Source: Streptomyces sp. NBC_00286
GTDB lineage: Bacteria; Actinomycetota; Actinomycetes; Streptomycetales; Streptomycetaceae
Direction: 5' to 3'
Length of the DNA stretch: 64,000 bases
NCBI RefSeq assembly: GCF_036173125.1
Contig: NZ_CP108054.1
Span: forward strand, 4,526,001 to 4,590,000
The position numbers and the translations under genes are program-made. Every line of letters starts with the position of its first letter. The stretch's first letter is position 1. The notes under the pieces are model-generated. The model was not told where the DNA came from, made no database searches, and worked only from the letters and a program-made list of their open reading frames with translations. Shown one piece after another: positions 1-7,454 of the stretch.

Positions 1-511
1 CGGGTCGGGTGGCCTGACCGCAGCCGCGCCAGATGCGGACCCTCAGCGGTACGCCGTCGCCGTCGGCCACCGCGCAGAGGTAGCGCCCGCGGCCGGAGAG
101 CGCTCCCGGCCCGCCCTCGACCGACGTGACCACTGCGGACTCAACTCGCCCCCGCTCCGCCAGAACCAGGCCCACGGCCGCCTGGGGCGCCTGAAGCGCG
201 AGGCAGACTGCGAGCAGGGCGACGATGCCGACCAGCGCGCGTCCGGCCCGCATTACGCAGAGGTACAGAACGATCGCGACGGCACACACCAGGCCGCCCT
301 CGCCGTCCGCCAGCCCGGGAATCCCGTACCAGGCGCCGGCGACCGTAGCCCCGACGATCGCCCCCACACCCACGGATCCGACCAGGAGTCCTTCAGCTGC
401 CAGCCACCACGGCGGCAGGCCGACGAATTCGGCGGGCCCCCACACCGTGCTCCGCAGATGCGCCATCAGGCGCGGTTCCGGCATGGGCCGAGCGCGACGT
501 CTTCGGCCCAT
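1..511 (-). CDS. Hypothetical membrane protein, partial (runs off left edge)
   Basis: An open frame reads leftwards from an ATG at 511 and is still open at position 1, so at least 170 residues are present and the C-terminus is missing. The start was chosen because a GGAGGG ribosome site lies about 8 bases upstream; a second in-frame ATG occurs ten codons later. The first ten residues are arginine-rich. Hydrophobic stretches follow (around residues 35-60, 75-95 and 97-120), then a hydrophilic segment with two cysteines near the truncated end. This suggests an integral membrane protein with an extracytoplasmic C-terminal domain. Codon use is typical Streptomyces. I do not recognise the family and assign no function. 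Confidence 0.6.
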   Translation of the reverse strand, partial: MGRRRRARPMPEPRLMAHLRSTVWGPAEFVGLPPWWLAAEGLLVGSVGVGAIVGATVAGAWYGIPGLADGEGGLVCAVAIVLYLCVMRAGRALVGIVALLAVCLALQAPQAAVGLVLAERGRVESAVVTSVEGGPGALSGRGRYLCAVADGDGVPLRVRIWRGCGQATRP

Positions 512-1293
512 GCGCGTCTCCCTCCAAGCGTTCTTCCACATCCAGCAGCCTGGTGTGACAGGCGAACGACCCGCACTGCCCGCGCCGGACGCGCACACGC
601 TGCCCGCATCGCCGGGGCAGGCAGCGCGGGCCGCGCCTGGCAGCTCCCTTGCATTATGCAAAACCTGCCGGGCGCGGAGAAGCGCGGTTCGAATCCGACG
701 GTGTCTCGGGGGCTCCGTCCGGTAGGACGGGCAGCGTCTGCGCACCGGTTCGCGAGGCACCTGAGTGTCTCGAGCAATTCAGAAACGTTCACGAATATTG
801 GCAGCACCGGACGGGGCGGACTAGCCGAGGCACCCACAGGCTCAGGACCCCAGGCTTCCGGAAAAGGGCAGCAGCGGGTTCAACCGATTTATGCCACCCC
901 GCTTCGATCCGGTCGGCGGGAGGCAGCCGGCGACGGCCACGAGGACCAGAAAGCAGCCCACGGCCAGTATGAAATGGACACGGTTGGCGCGAGACAGTCC
1001 GGCTGCTCCACCCGATCCTTGCGCCACTCCTCCTCTGCGTGTGCCGTTGCCCTCTGCCCTGACGGTGGCCCTGGCAGCTCGCGCAGCCCGGGCGGCAGGC
1101 GGAAGATCCCGCTCCGGCAGCCCGCAGACGCGAACCCCTGCCAGATTCGGGCAACCAGACGGCATCCCGGGCACCCGGACAGCTGCAGCGTCCGGTAGCC
1201 GGTCGGCTCTCGCGGTCAGGCGTGCCCGACCGTGGACGCCGTACTCACGGTGACAGGAACAGATGTCGTCCAGGGAGTGCCGGGACGGTTCTG
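512..1293. other. Gene-poor interval with palindrome and tRNA-like fragment
   Basis: I see no convincing gene here. A perfect 13-bp palindrome, TTGCATTATGCAA, lies at 649-661, and a 15-base match to the T-arm of the tRNA-Thr gene in this window lies at 685-699. A weak leftward reading frame (842-1174) is listed separately. The interval separates the leftward membrane gene from the leftward MarR gene, and no strong terminator was seen. Confidence 0.4.
842..1174 (-). CDS. Possible small single-membrane-segment protein (doubtful)
   Basis: This 110-residue frame contains one clear hydrophobic segment of about 20 residues (near residues 68-86) ending in a cysteine, followed by a short polar tail. 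The GTG start has no good ribosome site and the N-terminal half is alanine/arginine-rich, as random high-GC frames often are. It may be the end of a decayed gene rather than a working one. Nothing nearby indicates a role. Confidence 0.2.
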   Translation of the reverse strand: MPGMPSGCPNLAGVRVCGLPERDLPPAARAARAARATVRAEGNGTRRGGVAQGSGGAAGLSRANRVHFILAVGCFLVLVAVAGCLPPTGSKRGGINRLNPLLPFSGSLGS

Positions 1294-1830
1294 TCAGACG
1301 TCACGGGCCACCGGGACGTCCATCGCCCAGCCCAACGGGTGCGGTTCCGTATCGTCCAGCGCCCTCGCGAGGGGCTCTCCGCCGGCCTCGTTGAAGGCGT
1401 TGAGGGCCTCGATGAGGGCCAGCCGCTGCGTAGGGGTGAGCCGTTCGACGATCGCAGCGATCTCGGCGCGGCGCCGGGCGGTGACGTCCCCGACCGTGCG
1501 GCGCCCCTCCGCGGTGAGCTGCAGGAGGGTCTCGCGGCGATTGCCGGGGTTGAGGTGCCGGTCCGCGAGTCCGGTCGCGATCAGCCGGTCGACCATCCGC
1601 ATCGCGGTGGACGGCGCCACCTGGAGAAGGTCGGCAAGCGTAACCAGCTTGGTGGCCCCGCGTGTGGACAGCACCACCAGCATCCTGAACTGCGGGAGCG
1701 TCACTCTCTCCTCGACCTCGGCGAGGGAGCGAGCGGAGACCGCCACCAGCAGCCGCGACGCCGTCAGCACCGCACGGGTCACCGCGTCAACATCTTCCAT
1801 CGCCCCCGCGGGGGTCTCGCGCTCCGGCAT
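1294..1830 (-). CDS. MarR-family transcriptional regulator
   Basis: The 178-residue product has the MarR winged-helix layout: an N-terminal dimer helix, then the pattern LPQFRMLVVLS, a recognition-helix region LADLLQVAPSTAMRMVDRL at about residues 87-105, a wing with NRRETLLQLT, and C-terminal dimerisation helices. MarR proteins bind palindromic operators as dimers and usually release DNA when a small phenolic ligand or oxidant binds. The ATG at 1830 is preceded by AAAGGA. It lies 58 bases downstream of the SpoIIE-type phosphatase gene on the same strand and may be co-transcribed with it. The ligand and target are not visible from sequence. Confidence 0.88.
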   Translation of the reverse strand: MPERETPAGAMEDVDAVTRAVLTASRLLVAVSARSLAEVEERVTLPQFRMLVVLSTRGATKLVTLADLLQVAPSTAMRMVDRLIATGLADRHLNPGNRRETLLQLTAEGRRTVGDVTARRRAEIAAIVERLTPTQRLALIEALNAFNEAGGEPLARALDDTEPHPLGWAMDVPVARDV

Positions 1831-1888
1831 ACGTCCTTTCTACCGCGCCGAAGTCACTGCTCATTCACGCGACGGGAGCCGATTTCCC

Positions 1889-2953
1889 CTACCCATGACC
1901 GTGGTACCGGAGCAGGAGCATCGCAGCGTCGTCGTGGGGCGGCCCAGCGGCATGCTGGGCAAGATCCGCGCGCAGGGCCTCCAGGGCGCGGTGCGCGTCG
2001 GGATCCTTCAGCAAGTGCGCGCGCTCGCCAAGGGAATAGAAGCGGCCATCCTCGTCGCGAGCCTCGGTGACGCCGTCGGTGTACAGCAGGAGCTGCTCAC
2101 CAGGGGCGAAGTCCACCCGATAGGGCTTCGGGCCCTCGCTCCCGTGGGCGCCCAGCCCCAGCGGAAGGGCGTAGGCGGGCGGCTGCAGGAAGTCGACGGT
2201 GCCGTTGCGGCGTACGACCATCGGGGCCGGATGGCCGTAGTTGAGGAGGACGGCCTCGTGGCGTGCGCCGATCTCGGCGAGGATGGCGGTGACGAACTTC
2301 TCGCCCTCCAGCTCCCGGGCCACACTCCGCTCCAAGCGCTCGCCGAGCCCCGCCAGGTCATGCTCGTCGTGCGCCGCCTCCCGGAAGGCGCCGAGCACGA
2401 CGGCTGCCGTCTCCACGGCGGCCAGGCCCTTGCCCTGCACATCGCCCACGATCACCCGGATGCCGTGCGGCGAGGCGACCACCTCGTACAGATCTCCGCC
2501 GATGCGCGCCTCCGCAGCGGCCGAGGTGTATGACACCGCCGCCTGAAGCGGCCCCGCCGTCAGCGGCACCGGTCGTAGCAGCACCCGCTGGGCCACCTCC
2601 GCGATCGACCGCACACTGGCCAGCTCCCCCTCGCGCCGCGAGCGCATCACGGCCGCCGCGAGGCCCACGCCGGTCACGCCGGCCACCGACGCCAGCGCCG
2701 TGAAACCGCGTCGCTCCTCGAACAGCCCGTCGTACAGCCCGAGTGCCACGCACAGCACCAGCGCGGCCAGTCCGAACACCGCCGTACGACGCCACCCTCC
2801 GACCAGCCCGGAGAACGCGGGCCCGAGCGACACGAGCGGGAGGAAGCCCACCCCTGGCCCGGCCACGACGTCCGCGACCGCCACCACCGCCATCACCAGC
2901 ACCGGCATCCAGGACAGCACCGTCAAGCTCGATGGCGGCTTCTGGTCGGTCAT
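1889..2953 (-). CDS. Membrane-anchored PP2C/SpoIIE-type serine phosphatase
   Basis: The 354-residue protein begins with about four hydrophobic segments (residues 10-105) and ends in a SpoIIE/RsbU-type PP2C phosphatase domain (about 130-350). The metal-binding motifs are visible: GGDLYEV, VGDVQGKG, DGVTEARDEDG and the final DDAAMLLLR. Such enzymes dephosphorylate anti-anti-sigma factors and so switch on sigma-factor partner pathways; Streptomyces has dozens. There is no PAS, GAF or kinase domain, so the membrane part is probably the sensor. The ATG at 2953 is clear. A dyad operator candidate lies 66-86 bases upstream. The following MarR gene points to a shared unit. Confidence 0.9.
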   Translation of the reverse strand: MTDQKPPSSLTVLSWMPVLVMAVVAVADVVAGPGVGFLPLVSLGPAFSGLVGGWRRTAVFGLAALVLCVALGLYDGLFEERRGFTALASVAGVTGVGLAAAVMRSRREGELASVRSIAEVAQRVLLRPVPLTAGPLQAAVSYTSAAAEARIGGDLYEVVASPHGIRVIVGDVQGKGLAAVETAAVVLGAFREAAHDEHDLAGLGERLERSVARELEGEKFVTAILAEIGARHEAVLLNYGHPAPMVVRRNGTVDFLQPPAYALPLGLGAHGSEGPKPYRVDFAPGEQLLLYTDGVTEARDEDGRFYSLGERAHLLKDPDAHRALEALRADLAQHAAGPPHDDAAMLLLRYHGHG

Positions 2954-3018
2954 GGCGTACTCCAGCGGTGTCGAGGCGCTCGAGAGCCGCCCCTTTCCTC
3001 TGCAGGCGCGCCTCCCTC

Positions 3019-3039
3019 ACCTTTAGACTATGCAAAGGT
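3019..3039. promoter_or_regulatory. Dyad operator candidate between phosphatase and nitroreductase genes
   Basis: ACCTTT at 3019-3024 and AAAGGT at 3034-3039 are inverted copies separated by nine bases. The site lies in the divergent intergenic region, 66 bases from the phosphatase start and 84 bases from the nitroreductase start. The nearby MarR protein is the obvious candidate binder, but that is inference. Confidence 0.35.
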
Positions 3040-3122
3040 CGCCCGGGTGAGGAGGCTCCCGACCCGGGTCGTTTACCCAATCGAGTCCGCGAGCCGACAT
3101 TCCCGATCTGCGGAAGGTGACC

Positions 3123-3638
3123 ATGGCGCACCGCGACACTGCACCTCGCCGCCCCCAACTCCCCACCGGGTGGCGGCGCCTGGCCGTGCGGCTGCCGATC
3201 CTGCTCTTCCGCGTGGGGCTGGGGCCGCTCTTCGGGAAACGGCTGCTCCTGCTGCACCACGTCGGCCGCTTCAGCGGCCTCGACCGCCGGGTGATCCTGG
3301 AAGTGGTGTCCCACGACCCGGCCGATGCGAGCTGGACCGTCGCCTCCGGCTTCGGACCGAAGGCCGACTGGTACCAGAACCTTCGCCGGCAGCCGAAGAC
3401 CCTCATCCAGTCCGGCAACCGCCTGCACGCCGTCGCCGCCCACTTCCTCTCACGCGACGAAGGCGCCGAGATCATGGCCGGATACGCCCGGCGGCATCCC
3501 CGCACGGCCCGCCGCCTGTGCGCGTTCATGGGCCTTCCTGCGGACGGCGGCGAGGCGTCGTTCCGCGAGGCGGGGCGAGCCGTCCCCTTCGTCCGGCTCG
3601 ACGATGTCTGCGGAAGCCGCCGCTCCGGACACGCGTGA
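3123..3638 (+). CDS. Nitroreductase-family deazaflavin-dependent oxidoreductase
   Basis: The 171-residue protein fits the small split-barrel Ddn/DUF385 family, which uses coenzyme F420 or a flavin to reduce diverse substrates. Visible family features are LLLLHHVGRFSGLDRRVILEV (strand and glycine turn), the VASGFGPKADWYQNLR block typical of the cofactor-binding region, and a late AGYARRHPR helix. The ATG at 3123 was chosen over GTG at 3117 because the GGAAGG ribosome site overlaps the GTG. It is transcribed away from the phosphatase gene across a shared promoter region. The substrate cannot be told from sequence. Confidence 0.85.
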   Translation: MAHRDTAPRRPQLPTGWRRLAVRLPILLFRVGLGPLFGKRLLLLHHVGRFSGLDRRVILEVVSHDPADASWTVASGFGPKADWYQNLRRQPKTLIQSGNRLHAVAAHFLSRDEGAEIMAGYARRHPRTARRLCAFMGLPADGGEASFREAGRAVPFVRLDDVCGSRRSGHA

Positions 3639-4623
3639 CGTCACGGACGATACGTCCGGGGCGTCGGGCCGCGGTAGCCGATTTCCCTTACACCGCGGCG
3701 ATGCCTCCATGCGGGATCCGGCGAAGGCGGGCAGTCCGGTGGCGGTGGTGACCTTGACGAGCGAGCCGTTCCGGCCGACACGGGAGCCGTCGACCGTGCG
3801 TGCCGGAAGCGGGGCTCGACATGCACAGGAACCTCTCGTTCTCAGTCACCACCAGGTCTATGCACTCTGGGACTTGGCCGATGGAGGCGTGGCGACACCG
3901 ATGTCGTTGGTGAGTGCGGTGCCGACCGTGCCGACCGGTGCGGTAGTCGGTGACGGTGGAATTGCCGGTGTGCCGCCGTAGAAGAAGTCGCCGGCACACT
4001 CCATCCGACACTCTGGGTCCCGGCCATTCGCCGACCGGCCACTGCGCGGCCTTGAGTCGGCTGCCGGCACAGCCCTGGCACGTACTGACCGTCGATCCCT
4101 TCGCCCCGAGCGCCGGCATGCGGCCGACTTCTCAAAACTGATCGCGAAGGGCACCTGACTGGCGGAATCGTCAGGCTCTCGCAAGGCCTGTGACCCCTGC
4201 CCCCGGCGCGACATCCACAGACAGCCACCGCGGCACGCGCCCCGCCACCCGAGACGTCGCGGAAAGCGGCCAGAAGACTGGCGATCTCATTTTGCGCTAT
4301 GCAATGATCGGCCAGGGGGAGCCGACGGCCGATTACTGTCCGGCGCCCAGGAGGGAACCGGCAAGGTAACGCGGCACAGGACGGCACCGGCCGTCGGCGG
4401 GCCCCTCCACAACTCTGTCACTGCCTGACCTCGCAGCCGGTCCGGAGACTCAATGCGTACGGACTGACAGAGGGGATACGGATCGCAGAACAGAACCTGC
4501 TCCTACTCTGCGATACGGGCCGAAACAGTCCGTCGGCAGCCCGCCGACCGCGGAGTCGGGCGGAACGTTCAGGGGTGAGGCGGGCTCTGTCCGCAACCGT
4601 GAACAGGAGGGGAAGAGGGGACC
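3639..4623. other. Long intergenic interval without a convincing gene
   Basis: Short frames exist on both strands but none has a ribosome site together with family-like sequence. A leftward stretch at about 3690-3800 reads like a broken coding fragment, but I cannot name it. An imperfect dyad TTGC-GCTAT-GCAA occurs near 4295-4307. The last 30 bases hold the ribosome site of the gene at 4624. Confidence 0.4.
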
Positions 4624-5163
4624 GTGACCACCCAAGGGCCAGGCGGCCAGGGAACGCCCGAAGAGCGGGACGGCACACTGTCCGGCTCGGAGGAGGTCTG
4701 GCTGAAGTTCCTCACGGACAGCGAGGGCGCCATTCGCCGTTCCGCTCCCAGGGAACCCTCCGCCCGGGAGCGCGCTCCGGGGCGGCATCCCCGAACCTTC
4801 GACGCGGACAGGAAGGAGCGACGGTCGCGGTATTCGTATGAAGAGCCGGCCGACTGTGAGACGGACGCGGTTGGCGAACTGTGGCAGCCCGACGACCCGT
4901 GGGCCGGCCCGACCTGGCGGGAGCTGGACGGCCGCGCCAGGCTCCGACGCGTCGGCCGCGTAATCGTCACGGCTGCCTCGATCACTTTGGCCTTGGGTGC
5001 CTGGTCCTGGCTGTCCACCAGCGCGGACACTCCAGACGAACGGCCGGACGGCGCCATCGTGCAACAGATGGAAGACGCACCCCACGAGCAGTCCCCGGCA
5101 ACCCGCTTCCTACCCGGATCCGCCGTCGCAGAGCCCTCTCCGTCGGCGGTCCCTGCCGGATGA
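4624..5163 (+). CDS. Hypothetical protein with one membrane segment
   Basis: The 179-residue protein starts at a GTG with a purine-rich AGGAGGGGAAGAGGGG ribosome region. The first 100 residues are charged and proline-rich, with a WQPDDPWAGPTW block. A single hydrophobic segment (about residues 119-136) is followed by an acidic, proline/serine-rich tail. The topology suggests a cytoplasmic N-terminus with a short external tail, as in many Streptomyces single-pass proteins of unknown function. I know no family for it. It is isolated between a long non-coding stretch and a decayed gene. Confidence 0.65.
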   Translation: MTTQGPGGQGTPEERDGTLSGSEEVWLKFLTDSEGAIRRSAPREPSARERAPGRHPRTFDADRKERRSRYSYEEPADCETDAVGELWQPDDPWAGPTWRELDGRARLRRVGRVIVTAASITLALGAWSWLSTSADTPDERPDGAIVQQMEDAPHEQSPATRFLPGSAVAEPSPSAVPAG

Positions 5164-5277
5164 GGATGGTGTCCGCTGCCGGGGACAGCGCCTCGTCCGC
5201 CCGGCCGGGATCAGGTGGCCGCCGGGTGCCAGGGTGCGGTGCAACTCGGCGAACACCTTCCGCCTTACGGAGTAGGC

Positions 5278-5530
5278 GTGTTACCGGAGGGGGGTCGGCG
5301 GGCGCCTGGCTGGGAGTGCCGGGATGCCGGCGGCGCAGGACTGCGCCCCCGATGAGCAGTGCGGCGAGGAGGGCGGCGACGGCTCCGGGGCCGATGGTGT
5401 CCAGGGTGTCGGCGAGGGTGCGCTGGATCGTGCCGGCGGCGTCGATGACCGGGTCCTGGGTGGCCGGGTTGTTCTGCACGCGGATCTCATACCAGCCGTA
5501 GTGGGCGACGTGGGCGCCGACGAGGCAGGA
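5278..5530 (-). pseudogene. C-terminal remnant of a membrane protein
   Basis: On the minus strand a frame without its own start reads a segment containing AHVAHYGWYEIRVQ, then a glycine/alanine-rich hydrophobic helix (GPGAVAALLAALLIGGAVL) and a basic tail. This looks like the membrane-anchored C-terminus of a larger protein. It overlaps the end of the cyclic-nucleotide-binding gene in another frame. I infer that a deletion or frameshift fused the front of that gene to the back of this one. It also explains why the interval before 5487 holds no complete gene. Confidence 0.4.
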
Positions 5531-5891
5531 AGCGGTGAACGTCGGCGCGGCTCATGACGCAGACGGTGACGTCGTCGAGGGCTTCGGCGAAGGTGTCGTA
5601 CATCCGCTGCCCGAGCAGCACCATCTCGCCGAAGATGGTGCCCGGGCTGGTGATCGCGCAGGTCAGGGCGCGGCCGTCGGCGGAGACCCGGAAGATCCGC
5701 ACCCGGCTCTTCTTGAGGATGAACAGCACCTCGGCGGGCTGGGAGGGTGAGTAGAGCAGTTCTCCGGCGCTGTAGGTCTTCATCGGGGCCGGGGCGGCGA
5801 TGGCGTTCATCTCCGCGTCGTCCAGGTCGCGGAAGATGTCGACCTCGGAGATACACCAGGTCTCCTGGGCCTCGTCGCCGGTGTGGGTCAT
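5487..5891 (-). CDS. Truncated cyclic-nucleotide-binding (Crp-type) sensor protein
   Basis: The 134-residue product starts at ATG 5891, preceded by GAGGAA. It matches the beta-roll of Crp/Fnr regulators: IFRDLDDAEMNAIAA, then YSAGELLYSPSQPAEVLFILKKSRVRIFR, and the phosphate-binding-cassette region PGTIFGEMVLLGQ. The normal regulator continues for another 80-100 residues with a helix-turn-helix; here the frame instead ends in an arginine-rich tail and stops. It is therefore either a DNA-binding-less sensor or, more likely, a broken regulator. It is the last gene of a leftward operon that includes the radical SAM enzyme. No stop codon separates it from the membrane protein upstream. Confidence 0.6.
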   Translation of the reverse strand: MTHTGDEAQETWCISEVDIFRDLDDAEMNAIAAPAPMKTYSAGELLYSPSQPAEVLFILKKSRVRIFRVSADGRALTCAITSPGTIFGEMVLLGQRMYDTFAEALDDVTVCVMSRADVHRFLPRRRPRRPLRLV

Positions 5892-6554
5892 GTGGTGTGG
5901 TTCCTCGCGTCGTCCCGGTGCCCACGGCGGGGGTGCGGCGCCCCACGCCGGGCCGGCCAGCGCGCCCGCGCTGTGGGCCAGACAGTAGTCGTCCGGGGCG
6001 CCGAGGAGAGGCTCGGTACCCCGGAGCGGTGCGCCGGGATCAGGTGTTGACGCTGGTGGTGTCGGTGTCATCCGGTTTGTCCGGTCGGTGCCGTTGCCCG
6101 CCGTCTGTGCGACGAGCGCGAAGGTTGCTCCGGCCAGGCGGCCGAAGACGAGGTGGCCGCCGAGGCTGGAGGAGGTGACGTCGTTCCATTCGAAGACGGG
6201 CATGCCCATGTTGGCGGGCATGATCCACAGGGCGCCGACGGTCCACCAGACCGCGCCGTAGGCCAGGCCGAGGACCACCGCGGGCGCGAGGCGCTGGGCG
6301 AACTGGCCCAGCAGCACGCCGAAGCCGATGCCCGCCAGCAGCGCGATGGACAGGTGGATCAGCCAGCCGACGACGGCGTTGGTCGAGCCGAGCAGCCCGG
6401 CGACCATGATGATCATCGTGGTGTCCGCCATCGGCCGCGACACTGACATCCAGATGCCGAGGCCCACGCCGCCGACCAGACCGGCCGCGGCACCCCAGAC
6501 CGCGTGCACCGGGATGGCTGCCGTGCTCGGGGAAAGGTGCAGGGTCGTGGCCAT
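5892..6554 (-). CDS. Multi-pass membrane protein, reads through into the next gene
   Basis: ATG 6554 follows AGGAGG at good spacing. About the first 150 residues hold four hydrophobic segments (GGVGLGIWMSV, MIIMVAGLLGSTNAVVGWL, IALLAGIGFGVLL, VVLGLAYGAVWWTVGAL), then MPVFEWNDVTSSSLGGHLVFG and a last helix. After about residue 155 the frame becomes proline-rich and low in coding character, yet it has no stop before the next gene's start. Either a frameshift removed the stop or the two proteins are fused. The end given here is the base before the next start; the open frame itself runs to 5487. It resembles small Streptomyces membrane proteins of unknown function. Confidence 0.6.
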
Positions 6555-6665
6555 GATGATCGTCCTCCTCTTGCGCCGACTTTCTGCTCTCGCTGCTGAC
6601 GCTAGGACGCGGGGCATGTGCAGGGATGTGAGGGCGCTTACGTACCCGGCAGTACAGGCAGGGGG

Positions 6666-7454
6666 TCAGGTGGGCTTCACGGCGGTCAGCAGGGCGTAGC
6701 CGAGCGTGCCGTCCGCGACGGCGGCGCGGGCGGCGGCGAGCACGGCCGGGGCGGCGGTCAGGTCCACGCCCGCTGCGGTGAGGCGGGTCGGGGCGGTGAT
6801 GCGCAGCAGGTTCAGCCGCGCCTCGATCTGGTCGATCATGCGGAGCAGGGCCGCATCATGGCGCTCGGTGGTCAGGATGCGCAGTCCGGCGGCGGCCAGG
6901 ATGTCGGCGTACTCGGTCAGCGGGCGGGCGTCGGCGACGCAGGCGATCCGGGCACCGAGACCGGTCAGCTCGGGCGGCAGCCGGTCGGGGACGGCGGTCA
7001 CGTCGGTGATGCCGACCCGGCCGCCAGGGCGCAGGACACGGGCGAATTCCGTGGCCGCTTGATCCTTGTCGGGGAAGGTGCACAGCGCGCACTCGCACAC
7101 CACCGCGTCGAACACGCCGTCCGGGCAGGGCAGGTGCTCCGCGTCACCCGTGGTGAACAGGGCCCGCTCCGCCAACCCTGTTGCCTGCGCCGCTCCTTGG
7201 GCGAGGGCGGTATTGGCGGCCGAGTAGTCCACGCCGTCCACGCGTACCCCGTAGGTGTCGGCGAGCAGGAGTGCGGTGGTGCCCCGGCCCGAGGCCACGT
7301 CCAGGACCCGGCTGGCTGCGGTCAGTTGGAGGCGGTCGGCGAGACGGCGGGTCAGGGCGGTGCCACCGGGGTGGTAGGAGTCGCCGAGCAGCAGGGCGAC
7401 GACATCCTTGGCGTAGGCGTCGGCGCAGCAGGCTTTGACCTCGTCGCTGTTCAT
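6666..7454 (-). CDS. SAM-dependent class I methyltransferase with N-terminal Cys-Cys pair
   Basis: The 262-residue protein has the SAM-binding motif VLDVASGRGTTALLLAD (about residues 44-60), an acidic motif VDGVDYS, the post-II block FDAVVCECALCTFPDK, and RVLRPGGRVGITDV. This is UbiE/ArsM-like. The very N-terminus carries VKACCADAYAKD followed by LLLGDSYHPGG, a conserved-looking cysteine pair not needed for the SAM fold. The ATG at 7454 overlaps the stop of the radical SAM gene (ATGA), so the two are translationally coupled. The substrate is unknown. The cysteine pair could bind a soft metal or arsenic, or take part in chemistry with the radical SAM product. Confidence 0.82.
   Translation of the reverse strand: MNSDEVKACCADAYAKDVVALLLGDSYHPGGTALTRRLADRLQLTAASRVLDVASGRGTTALLLADTYGVRVDGVDYSAANTALAQGAAQATGLAERALFTTGDAEHLPCPDGVFDAVVCECALCTFPDKDQAATEFARVLRPGGRVGITDVTAVPDRLPPELTGLGARIACVADARPLTEYADILAAAGLRILTTERHDAALLRMIDQIEARLNLLRITAPTRLTAAGVDLTAAPAVLAAARAAVADGTLGYALLTAVKPT

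Noticed and set aside
3690..4119. Leftward coding traces between the nitroreductase and the gene at 4624
   Set aside because: No start with ribosome site, no continuous family-like sequence, and frames change often; no feature was called.
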